Assembly (NCBI GenBank): GCA_047630175.1
Contig: JBLHVI010000048.1
Span: forward strand, 1-21,948
Length of the DNA stretch: 21,948 bases
From: UBA4582 sp047630175
Lineage (GTDB): Bacteria > Pseudomonadota > Gammaproteobacteria > Pseudomonadales > Azotimanducaceae
Reading direction: 5' to 3'
Shown here: one piece after another, positions 15,795 to 21,948 of the stretch
How positions within the stretch are numbered: position 1 is the first letter of the stretch
Layout of the letters: the number at the start of each line of letters is the position of its first letter
Made by a program: the position numbers and the translations under genes
Notes under the pieces: generated by a model
What the model was told of the DNA's origin: nothing
What the model saw: only the letters and a program-made list of their open reading frames with translations
Databases searched by the model: none

Positions 15795-16104
15795 AATGAA
15801 AAGCTAACGCACGACGGATTTACTCACCACGGTCAAGAGGGATCCAGCCCTAAACTCATTGAGACCCAATACCCATTGAAGCCTTGCTTTCAGCGTGTCA
15901 AAGAATGCAGCGCACGCGATCAACTCTTCGAGTAAGACGACAACGTCAGATCGATCAATGAGGTATCTCACGACGTCCGGCTCACGTAGAATTTAGAAAT
16001 CGACAATGCTTGCTCGGCGCTAGAAGTGAATATTGTGAACTTCTTCAAATATTTTAGATTAGCGCCGCATACCCAATCGAAAACATCTGTTGAGAGAACC
16101 CGAT
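15795..16104. other. Non-coding stretch upstream of the NTF2-like gene, with a long inverted repeat
   Basis: No gene is recognisable here. CGGCGCTA (16015-16022) and TAGCGCCG (16060-16067) are perfect eight-base inverted arms 37 bases apart. Directly inside them GAAGT (16023-16027) and ACTTC (16039-16043) can also pair. The structure lies 38 bases upstream of the next ATG, so it could be an operator pair or a leader RNA fold. The rest of the stretch shows nothing I can name. Confidence 0.3.
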
Positions 16105-16449
16105 ATGTCGACCACCATTAAAATAGCAGAGCGATACTTTGAGTTATCTAATCTAAGTGATATGGACTCAATTGAATCGATGCTTACAGATTCGTCAACT
16201 TATAGCTCCGTGAACACCGGCGTGTATCTTGGTAGATCACAAATAATGACGATGATGAGATCATTTCATTCAGTATTTGAGTCACTGACTTGGACCATCG
16301 ATTCCATTATAGAGATCCGGCCCGGCGTAGCGCACATCGAATTTTCCCTAATAAGTCTAAGTAAACACGGAGATCTAAAGGCGTCAACAGGCAACGAATA
16401 CGTCCTTTCATTCGATGGAATGTTGCAGCATATCGAAGTAAGAAACTGA
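16105..16449 (+). CDS. Small NTF2/SnoaL-like fold protein
   Basis: The 114-residue product (ATG 16105) has the pattern of an NTF2-like one-domain protein. It opens with a helix (IKIAERYFELSNLSDMDSIESML), then a loop with STYSS, a G-x-Y-x-G-R segment (GVYLGRSQIMTMMRSF), and alternating strands ending with YVLSFDGMLQHIEVRN. Such proteins are dimers that may act as isomerases, dehydratases or ligand-binding domains. The strands lack an obvious catalytic Asp/His set that I can place, so function is open. GAGAGAA lies seven bases before ATG 16105; a TTG at 16090 is the only upstream alternative. It precedes the alpha/beta hydrolase by about 100 bases on the same strand and may share a transcript. 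Confidence 0.75.
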   Translation: MSTTIKIAERYFELSNLSDMDSIESMLTDSSTYSSVNTGVYLGRSQIMTMMRSFHSVFESLTWTIDSIIEIRPGVAHIEFSLISLSKHGDLKASTGNEYVLSFDGMLQHIEVRN

Positions 16450-16550
16450 ATAAATAGTGTATTTTTCTTAACAACCGATATTAATTCAGTGTTGCCCCAT
16501 GACCCAGATTATTGCTAGTCTGCCCGCACCCGAATCCAGTAGAGACCGCC

Positions 16551-17522
16551 ATGCGCCCTTCGCTTTTTATCCTGCTAATACTTTGCACCTTGCCTATACG
16601 GGCGGAGTTTTCACGCGCCTTCCTTGATGAACAGCCCTTCGCCACCGTCGTTACCGCAGACCATGTCGAGATCGCTTATAAGGATATTGGTACACCGGAT
16701 CAGCCTGCTGTCGTTCTCATTATGGGACTCGGCGCGTCGCACACCTTATGGGGTGACGCCTTCGTCGGCGGGGTGCGTGATGCCGGCTATCGCGTCATCA
16801 TGTTGGATAACCGGGACGTCGGTGCTTCTGGAAAGTTTGATGCTTGGGGAGAACCCACGCTCTGGTGGCAACTGTTGAAAAATCAGCTCGGCTTTGAAGT
16901 CGATGCGCCCTACCTGCTAAACGATATGGCCAACGACACCATTGCTGTGATGGATGCGCTAGGTATTGAGCAAGCTCACATTGTTGGCGCCTCCATGGGT
17001 GGTATGATCGCGCAAATCGTCGCGGCCCGCTATCCAGATCGCAGCACCAGCCTTGTATCTATTATGTCGACAACTGGCGCACCCCATTTGCCCGCAGCAA
17101 GCAGCGATGCGAGTAGCCAAATACAAAAACTAGCAAACAACGATGCAGAGGACGACCTTACCGGCCGGATGCGCGCAAGAGGATTTTTCCCAGCATCTAT
17201 TCCTCGTCAATTAATGGCGATTATCAAAACCGGTGACCGATCTGCGGAAGTCGCAGCGATCAACGTACCGACACTGGTATTGCACGGTGCTGACGATACA
17301 TTGCTGCCTCCTGAGCACGGCAAACATACAGCCAGCCTTATCAAGGATTCTACGTTCAAGATCTTCGAGGGCATGGGGCACAACATCCCCGAACCCGTCA
17401 TGCCAGAAGTGATCGATATGATGGTCGAGCAATTCGATAGCATGCGCCAATCCGTGGATGCGAGCCCTGCAGCTGCGATGCCGGATGATGCGTCAAACCT
17501 AAACCCACTACCGGCGCGGTAG
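16551..17522 (+). CDS. Exported alpha/beta-hydrolase fold protein
   Basis: The 323-residue product (ATG 16551, AGAGA upstream) starts with a signal peptide or anchor, RPSLFILLILCTLPIRA. The alpha/beta hydrolase domain covers about residues 30-300. VVLIMGLGAS forms the oxyanion-hole strand, LDNRDVGASGK is the conserved loop before the nucleophile elbow, Ser148 lies in GASMGGM, an acid lies in LHGADDTLLPP, and the catalytic His lies in GMGHNIPEP. Family members with this LDNRDVGxS phrase are carboxyl-ester or lactone hydrolases; the substrate cannot be read from sequence. The C-terminal tail (about 295-323) is Ala/Pro-rich and probably disordered. The next gene, a DUF1330 protein, starts 36 bases downstream, so the two are likely co-transcribed. 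Confidence 0.9.
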   Translation: MRPSLFILLILCTLPIRAEFSRAFLDEQPFATVVTADHVEIAYKDIGTPDQPAVVLIMGLGASHTLWGDAFVGGVRDAGYRVIMLDNRDVGASGKFDAWGEPTLWWQLLKNQLGFEVDAPYLLNDMANDTIAVMDALGIEQAHIVGASMGGMIAQIVAARYPDRSTSLVSIMSTTGAPHLPAASSDASSQIQKLANNDAEDDLTGRMRARGFFPASIPRQLMAIIKTGDRSAEVAAINVPTLVLHGADDTLLPPEHGKHTASLIKDSTFKIFEGMGHNIPEPVMPEVIDMMVEQFDSMRQSVDASPAAAMPDDASNLNPLPAR

Positions 17523-17557
17523 CCCTAGCGCACAGCGCGCCAATGAGGCAAGACGAC

Positions 17558-17974
17558 ATGATATTTCTCGACCCCGACAAGACAGCCGTAGACACAATGG
17601 CTGAAGGCGACTTGACGGCACCGGTGGTAATGCTCAACCTGCTACGCTACCGACTATGGGCGAAGGCTGGCCAAGGTGTCGATGGTCTCACGGGACGCGA
17701 GGCTTACCACGTCTACGGCCAAGCGTTTGCTAAGTTGCAGCCGCGCTTTGGCGGTGAACCTATGTGGATGGGTCGGGCACTTAACAACATCATCGGTAAC
17801 GATGCTTGGGACATTGTCATTATGGTCGCGTACCCGCAGCGGCGGCAATTTGTCGAGATGATGCGGGACCCTGACTATCTCGCCATTGCCCCTATGCGCG
17901 CAGCAGCACTCGCAGACTCACGATTGATTGAAATGGATCAGCTAGTACCCCGTATCAAACCGAAAACTGAATGA
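17558..17974 (+). CDS. DUF1330 family protein
   Basis: The 138-residue product (ATG 17558, GAGG nine bases upstream) matches DUF1330, a ferredoxin-like alpha/beta fold of the dimeric alpha-beta barrel group. Signs are PVVMLNLLRYR near the first strand, EAYHVYGQAFAKLQPRFGGEPMWMGRA in the middle, and WDIVIMVAYPQRRQFVEMMRDPDYLAIAPMRAAAL, where the pattern Y-P-x-R-x-x-F-x-x-M-x-x-D-P-x-Y is characteristic. Biochemical function is not established. An alternative ATG at 17543 lacks a ribosome site. It probably shares a transcript with the alpha/beta hydrolase just upstream. Confidence 0.88.
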   Translation: MIFLDPDKTAVDTMAEGDLTAPVVMLNLLRYRLWAKAGQGVDGLTGREAYHVYGQAFAKLQPRFGGEPMWMGRALNNIIGNDAWDIVIMVAYPQRRQFVEMMRDPDYLAIAPMRAAALADSRLIEMDQLVPRIKPKTE

Positions 17975-18050
17975 TTTCCAGCAGTAATATTATACTAGTC
18001 TCGCCTGCCAACATCACGTAAAGTGACGACAACAAGTACTGGTACTCTAC

Positions 18051-18401
18051 TTGACTTATTACATTGCCAAAATAGCAATAACCACTATTTTAATTGTTGC
18101 TATTTCCGAGGTCGCTAAACGAAGTTCGTTAGTCGGTGCTCTATTGGCTTCTATACCGCTTGTCTCCGTCCTCGCGATGATCTGGCTTTATGTCGACACA
18201 AAAGACGTTGCAAAGGTCAGCGCGCTGGCGACCAGCGTTTTTTGGCTTGTTTTACCTTCCTTAGTTTTGTTTATCTCCTTACCCTTGTTGTTAAAGCAGG
18301 GATTGCATTTCTACCCCAGCATTGGCCTATCAATCGGATTTACTAGCGGCGCCTATTGGCTGATGGTTGTTACTCTTAATTACTATGGCGTTAAATTATA
18401 A
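18051..18401 (+). CDS. DUF3147 family membrane protein (TTG start)
   Basis: The 116-residue product has four predicted membrane helices (about residues 5-20, 27-47, 58-80 and 91-111). It carries the family phrases ILIVAISEVAKRSSLVGALLASIPL and MIWLYVDTKDVAKVSALATSVFWLVLPSL. DUF3147 proteins are small inner-membrane proteins of unknown role. The start is TTG at 18051: no ATG or GTG lies in frame upstream before a stop at about 18022, and the product from TTG begins just where homologues begin. No good ribosome site is visible, so expression may be low. It stands alone, convergent with the malic enzyme gene. Confidence 0.87.
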   Translation: MTYYIAKIAITTILIVAISEVAKRSSLVGALLASIPLVSVLAMIWLYVDTKDVAKVSALATSVFWLVLPSLVLFISLPLLLKQGLHFYPSIGLSIGFTSGAYWLMVVTLNYYGVKL

Positions 18402-18414
18402 AGATTCGTTAACG

Positions 18415-18453
18415 AGCCCTTACTAAGAGCGAGTAAGGACGATTGATAGGGCT
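18415..18453. terminator. Weak nested hairpin between convergent genes
   Basis: CCTTACT (18418-18424) and AGTAAGG (18432-18438) form a seven-base-pair stem with a seven-base loop. Outside it AGCCCT (18415-18420) can alternatively pair with AGGGCT (18448-18453). The element lies between the convergent DUF3147 and malic enzyme genes. No T-run follows on either strand, so intrinsic termination is uncertain. Confidence 0.35.
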
Positions 18454-18487
18454 AAAAGTCTGTTCAATGTCGCGAAGAAAACAACGT

Positions 18488-20188
18488 CTATCTGGCGCGA
18501 GTGGCTATACGGCGATACTCCCGATACTCCGGCGTCCAAAAATTACGCGCGATATCAGCACTTAACTCCTCATCGCTAATCTGCCTTGCATGCCCTTCGC
18601 TCATAGCCACTTTGGCAACAGCGAAGGCTATGGTTCGGCTTAAGTTCGCCAGCTCGGTCAAAGGCGGCAATATACCGTCCGTATTCAAAATACTCACAGG
18701 TGATAGGTCAGCCAATGTTGTGCTGGCAACCATTAACATGTCATCGCTGATTTTTGACGACTTTGCCGCGATGACACCCAAGCCGATGCCTGGGAATATG
18801 TAACTATTGTTGCACTGGGAAATTTCAAATTTTTGACCGGCATACTCGACCGCAGGAAAAGGGCTGCCAGTCGCAACAATGGCTTGCCCATCAGTCCACT
18901 CGATCACGTCGTCCGGGTGTGCTTCGACGTGTTTTGATGGATTGCTCAAAGGCAGCACAATGGGGCGCGAACAATGACTGTACATTTCTCTAATGACCGC
19001 TTCAGTAAACAGCCCTGGCTTCCCAGATACACCGATGAGAATACTGGGATGGACATTAGAGACAACATCTATCAACTCAATCGTTTCACCGCCGCCGCCC
19101 ATACGCCATTGGCTTAATGCCGCTTTATCCTGAGCCAACACCTGCTGAAAGTCCCTTAGGTCACTCATATCCGAAGTCACCAGACCAGAGCGATCAACCA
19201 TAAAAATTCTCGAACGAGCTTCTGAATCAGTCAAACCTTGAATAACCATCGCACTGACGACGAGTTCAGCGATACCACATCCAGCTGATCCGGACCCAAC
19301 AAACGCTATTTTCTGGTCTTTCAACACCTCGCCTTTACGCTTACACGCAGCGAGTAGTGAGCCTAGAGTGACCGCCGCTGTACCTTGAATATCGTCGTTA
19401 AAACAGCACACTCGATCACGGTGCCGCTGCAGAATCGGCATCGCGTTTGGCTGCGCAAAATCTTCAAATTGGATCAGAGCCGCGGGCCATCGAGCGTGCA
19501 CCGCGTCGATGAATTGATCTATGAACGCTTCGTACTCGTCTTTGCCTATCCTTGGGTGACGACGCCCCATGTACATAGGATCATCTAATAATTTCTGATT
19601 GTTGGTACCCACATCTAACGCTACCGGAAGGGTGTAAGCTGGGCTGATACCCCCACAGGCCGTATAGAGCGACAACTTACCAATAGCGATACCCATGCCA
19701 CCTATGCCTTGATCGCCTAAACCGAGAACACGCTCACCGTCAGTGACAACAATGACTTTGACGCGATCTTTGGTCACGCTTCTAAGGATGTCATCCATGT
19801 ATTCCCGTTCTTCATAGGAAACAAAGATACCGCGCGCACTGCGGTAAATATCGGAGAAATGCTCACAAGCATCGCCAACCGTTGGGGTATAGATAATCGG
19901 CAGCATCTCCACCAGATGCTGCCTGAGCAGCCGGTAAAAAAGGGTTTCATTGTTGTCTTGAACAACTCGCAGGTAGATATGTTTGTTTATCGGTTCATCG
20001 AAGCTGCAGAACTGCTGATAAGCTCTCTCTACTTGCTCATCAATAGACTCATATCGCGGCGGCAGCAGACCGATAAGGTTAAAGGTCCGCCTTTCTTTTT
20101 CTGTAAAAGCCGCCCCTTTGTTAAGTAGCGGGGTCTCAAGCAGGGATGGCCCAGCATAAGATATGTATAGGGGTTTTAATTCGCTCAT
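18488..20188 (-). CDS. maeA: NAD-dependent malic enzyme
   Basis: The 566-residue protein matches the long bacterial NAD-malic enzyme (E. coli MaeA/SfcA is of the same size). It oxidatively decarboxylates L-malate to pyruvate and CO2 with NAD and a divalent metal, linking the TCA cycle to gluconeogenesis and acetyl-CoA supply. Motifs in order: LPIIYTPTVG (about 96-105) with the catalytic Tyr, GLGDQGIGGMGIAIGKLSLY (about 156-175) with the catalytic Lys, FEDF (241-244) and NDDIQGT (264-270) for the metal, GSGSAGCGIAE (298-308) for the dinucleotide, and PLSNPSKHVEAHP plus ATGSPF near the C-terminus. All key residues are present. The ATG has only a weak GAG upstream. It is a single gene with no partner in the window. 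Confidence 0.97.
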   Translation of the reverse strand: MSELKPLYISYAGPSLLETPLLNKGAAFTEKERRTFNLIGLLPPRYESIDEQVERAYQQFCSFDEPINKHIYLRVVQDNNETLFYRLLRQHLVEMLPIIYTPTVGDACEHFSDIYRSARGIFVSYEEREYMDDILRSVTKDRVKVIVVTDGERVLGLGDQGIGGMGIAIGKLSLYTACGGISPAYTLPVALDVGTNNQKLLDDPMYMGRRHPRIGKDEYEAFIDQFIDAVHARWPAALIQFEDFAQPNAMPILQRHRDRVCCFNDDIQGTAAVTLGSLLAACKRKGEVLKDQKIAFVGSGSAGCGIAELVVSAMVIQGLTDSEARSRIFMVDRSGLVTSDMSDLRDFQQVLAQDKAALSQWRMGGGGETIELIDVVSNVHPSILIGVSGKPGLFTEAVIREMYSHCSRPIVLPLSNPSKHVEAHPDDVIEWTDGQAIVATGSPFPAVEYAGQKFEISQCNNSYIFPGIGLGVIAAKSSKISDDMLMVASTTLADLSPVSILNTDGILPPLTELANLSRTIAFAVAKVAMSEGHARQISDEELSADIARNFWTPEYREYRRIATRAR

Positions 20189-20518
20189 GACAGGCTCAAT
20201 TCAATTATTTAGCCGCCAGAATCGAAGGATAAGCCAGCGACTTCGCCACCAAGGGCGACAGAAACAGAAGTCGGTGAAGGATAGAAGCATCAACATAGAA
20301 TGTCCAAATGCATTAGCCTTATTTGCAAACTTTAGTTCTAAGCCGGGCTTTAGTTCAGCGCAGAATTGAATGCAGAATTGGACTATTGAGTCTACCGAAT
20401 AGATCTGTGGCGGTGGCGCGCAAATGAACTTTAATCAAGCGATGTGAATCGCCAGGCGGGGGCCCAGTCAGTCTACTAGGCACAAATATCTTCTAACATT
20501 CAACGAGATGCTGTAACT
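20189..20518. other. Intergenic region upstream of maeA
   Basis: This gap holds the maeA promoter region on the minus strand. I see no supported gene. A nine-base direct repeat GCAGAATTG occurs at 20360-20368 and 20372-20380. No other feature is supported. Confidence 0.4.
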
Positions 20519-20535
20519 AAAAGGGCAGGATGCCC
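20519..20535 (-). terminator. Rho-independent terminator after the microprotein / YeiH unit
   Basis: On the minus strand GGGCA and TGCCC (20535-20531 and 20527-20523) form a five-base-pair GC-rich stem with a TCC loop, followed directly by TTTT (20522-20519). It lies 27 bases beyond the stop of the small reading frame at 20563, and about 220 bases beyond the YeiH-family stop, so it could end a transcript carrying both. Confidence 0.55.
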
Positions 20536-20562
20536 ATTATTGATCTTCCAACGTGCCCGGTA

Positions 20563-20655
20563 TCAGGCTAGCCAGAGACTCAAGGCGAGATAGACGACGA
20601 ATAGTCCCACCGTGGTGATACTCAGAACGTCAAATTTTGCTGGTTCGTTATTCAT
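20563..20655 (-). CDS. Candidate 30-residue single-pass membrane microprotein
   Basis: A minus-strand ATG at 20655 opens a 30-codon frame ending in TGA at 20563-20565. The first ten residues (MNNEPAKFDV) are polar. The remaining twenty (about 11-30) are almost all hydrophobic, including VGLFVVYLALSLWLA, enough for one membrane helix reaching the C-terminus. A terminator lies 27 bases downstream, and the YeiH-family transporter gene ends 99 bases upstream on the same strand, so it may be the second gene of that transcript. Against it: no clear ribosome site precedes the ATG, and short hydrophobic frames arise by chance. I recognise no homologue. Confidence 0.4.
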   Translation of the reverse strand: MNNEPAKFDVLSITTVGLFVVYLALSLWLA

Positions 20656-20754
20656 AGTGCCGAAGGTTAGATAAATCTTCAGTCAACGTAAAATATCTAT
20701 TGCTCATATCGTTAGAACTAAACTTGAACTAAACCACTATTAACTCACCCACGA

Positions 20755-21738
20755 TTAGCTCACTAGGGTAATAACCATCAACAGCGTCGTAGGGACTACC
20801 AGCATCCATAACAACAGCGCTTGCGCGAGCACGCGACCCCTCAATTTGCGCAGGGTTTGCCGATTAATTTCAGTGCCAATAAGGAACAGGGCAAGTACCA
20901 GCAAGACCTTGCTAGCCATCCCGGCAATACCCGGCAACGCGGCCGGCAAAGGCAACATCGACCCCAGAATGGAGCCTAGAATAAATAGCAATATAAAGCC
21001 TGGAATCCGTACTTTAACCCCGCCTCGCCCAGCCACGAGACTGGCAACGACCACCAAAGGAATAAGCCACAGCGTACGTCCAAGCTTGACTGTCGTCGCG
21101 ACACTAGCCGCCTGATCACCATATAACGCGGCTGTGGCGACCACGGAACTGGTATCGTGAATCGCCAACGCGACCCAAACGCCGAACTGAGTTTGACTGA
21201 GATGAAAGTATTCGCCGATAGCGGGGAAGGTGAATAAGGCCACAGCATTCAGCAGAAAAACAATCGCCAGAGCGACACCCATTTGGTCAGCACTGGCTTT
21301 TATAATCGGCCCCAAGGTAGCGATGGTCGTCCCCCCACAAATACCGGTCCCTGTGGCAATCATGGCGTTAGAGGTATTCTCCACGCCCATCAGCCTGCCG
21401 AGCAGCAGTCCTATCGCAATAGCCGACAAGACATAGACCGCCACAAATACTGTGTAGTCCGCGTTGATGCGCCACATATCCGCCATATCAAGCTTCAAGC
21501 CTAACAAGACAATGGCCGTCTGCAGAAGGTATTTGCTGTAGCGACTACTCTGAGGCACAACCGGCCTGTCGAACAGCAGCGTCAAAGACATCCCCACCAA
21601 CAACGCGACCGCGGGGTTACCGTGGTATATCAGAAATGGCAGCGCCAAGACCGCAAATATTCTGCCGCCATACGCTTGTAACTGTTGCAGCTGATTACTA
21701 ATAACCAGATTCCTATGATAATGGCTCAACCCCACCAC
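20755..21738 (-). CDS. yeiH: YeiH/UPF0324 family putative sulfate exporter-type transporter
   Basis: The 327-residue frame encodes a protein with about ten membrane helices. It carries the UPF0324 (YeiH, Cons_hypoth698) signatures: ILLGLKLDMADM-like sequence (about 76-88), the glycine-rich GTGICGGTTIATLGPII (about 129-145), and AIHDTSSVVATAALYG (about 192-207). The family is annotated as putative sulfate or sulfonate-metabolite exporters; in E. coli and Salmonella yeiH is governed by the LysR protein YeiE and linked to sulfite handling. No ATG exists near the N-terminus. GTG at 21738 or 21735, or TTG at 21729, are possible, so the exact start is uncertain. A LysR-type palindrome lies 23 bases upstream, and a divergent regulator could lie beyond the window edge. 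Confidence 0.85.
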   Translation of the reverse strand: MVGLSHYHRNLVISNQLQQLQAYGGRIFAVLALPFLIYHGNPAVALLVGMSLTLLFDRPVVPQSSRYSKYLLQTAIVLLGLKLDMADMWRINADYTVFVAVYVLSAIAIGLLLGRLMGVENTSNAMIATGTGICGGTTIATLGPIIKASADQMGVALAIVFLLNAVALFTFPAIGEYFHLSQTQFGVWVALAIHDTSSVVATAALYGDQAASVATTVKLGRTLWLIPLVVVASLVAGRGGVKVRIPGFILLFILGSILGSMLPLPAALPGIAGMASKVLLVLALFLIGTEINRQTLRKLRGRVLAQALLLWMLVVPTTLLMVITLVS

Positions 21739-21760
21739 AATACTTCAGTCGTGTGGCTAC

Positions 21761-21777
21761 ACTTCTATATTAGAAGT
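21761..21777. promoter_or_regulatory. Candidate LysR-type box upstream of the YeiH-family gene
   Basis: ACTTCTA (21761-21767) and TAGAAGT (21771-21777) are perfect seven-base inverted arms around TAT, and the site fits T-N11-A (T21763 to A21775). It lies 23 bases upstream of the GTG at 21738. LysR regulators of the YeiE type control yeiH in enterobacteria, so the site is a reasonable operator candidate. Confidence 0.4.
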
Positions 21778-21894
21778 TTGAGTTCAGGACATCCATCATC
21801 CATTCATTGCGACCAGCAAGATAGCGATCAGAAACCCTAACCTCGTCATATGTCAGTCCGACGCGCGCCTCTCACCAGCTTAGCACTAGCCCTT

Positions 21895-21948
21895 AGCCCT
21901 ACCTTTTGGCCCTACCTTTTAGCCCTACCTTTTAGCCCTACCTTTTAG
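21895..21948. repeat. 13-base tandem repeat array (continues past the window edge)
   Basis: Four adjacent copies of AGCCCTACCTTTT occupy 21895-21907, 21908-21920 (first base G), 21921-21933 and 21934-21946, and a fifth begins at 21947. A partial degenerate unit (TAGCCCT) precedes them at about 21888. No reading frame is evident. The near-perfect copies suggest recent expansion, so copy number may vary between strains. Confidence 0.9.

Noticed and set aside
20163..20369. Plus-strand open frame of 68 codons at the maeA start
   Set aside because: It overlaps the maeA 5' end, has no family features and no supporting ribosome site.
20713..20735. GAACTAAAC repeated twice with an 11-base period
   Set aside because: Only two copies in AT-rich DNA; no link to a gene feature.
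21895..21948. The CCCTA-containing array as a telomere-like end or CRISPR array
   Set aside because: The unit is 13 bases with no spacers, and nothing suggests a linear replicon end; a plain tandem repeat is the simpler reading.
1..21948. Defence island, prophage or insertion sequence
   Set aside because: No transposase, integrase, phage structural, restriction, CRISPR or toxin-antitoxin gene is recognisable on either strand.

Overview
The window looks like chromosomal DNA from a gammaproteobacterium. The grounds are a cluster matching Escherichia coli yqjF/yqjG/yhaJ/yhaK in gene content, an E. coli-length NAD-malic enzyme (MaeA type), a DUF3391/HD-GYP protein and an MMPL exporter of the type common in marine gammaproteobacteria. 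I cannot name the genus. I saw no phage genes, transposase, rRNA, tRNA or CRISPR array. Most genes are ordinary metabolic, stress-response or signalling genes.

Positions 1-4531 hold a quinone/electrophile-response locus. A minus-strand run reads DoxX, FMN azoreductase (azoR), glutathionyl-hydroquinone reductase (yqjG) and pirin. The last three are tightly coupled (1-base overlap, then 4-base overlap), and an MMPL exporter follows 65 bases later and runs off the left edge. A YhaJ-like LysR regulator is divergent. Inverted-repeat boxes lie at both ends of the shared intergenic region. The enzymes fit together as quinone or azo-compound reduction, deglutathionylation of hydroquinones and possibly export.

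Positions 4565-8871 hold a second redox/electrophile locus. It has a three-part flavoprotein (PNPOx-like, ferredoxin-reductase and [2Fe-2S] ferredoxin domains), a glutathione S-transferase, a DUF1348 protein and a divergent TetR repressor. Between TetR and DUF1348 are two near-identical palindromic operators framed by a perfect 12-base inverted repeat. The flavoprotein N-terminus carries a CCCTCT hexanucleotide repeat encoding Pro-Ser dipeptides.

Positions 9034-15138 carry an enoyl-CoA hydratase-family protein lacking one catalytic Glu, an HD-GYP c-di-GMP phosphodiesterase, a methyl-accepting chemotaxis protein, a secreted DM13-domain protein and a transglutaminase-like cysteine peptidase. 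Positions 15139-16104 have no recognisable gene. One reading frame there stays open for 209 codons apart from a single TAG, and may be a decayed gene.

Positions 16105-18401 carry an NTF2-like protein, an exported alpha/beta hydrolase, a DUF1330 protein and a DUF3147 membrane protein with a TTG start. On the minus strand follow NAD-malic enzyme (18488-20188), a candidate 30-residue membrane microprotein with its own terminator (20519-20655) and a YeiH-family transporter (20755-21738). The window ends inside a 13-base tandem repeat.

I do not see a clearly new defence or mobile system. The best leads are the dual TetR operator, the LysR/quinone locus, the flavoprotein fusion with its microsatellite, the membrane microprotein and the 13-base repeat array.
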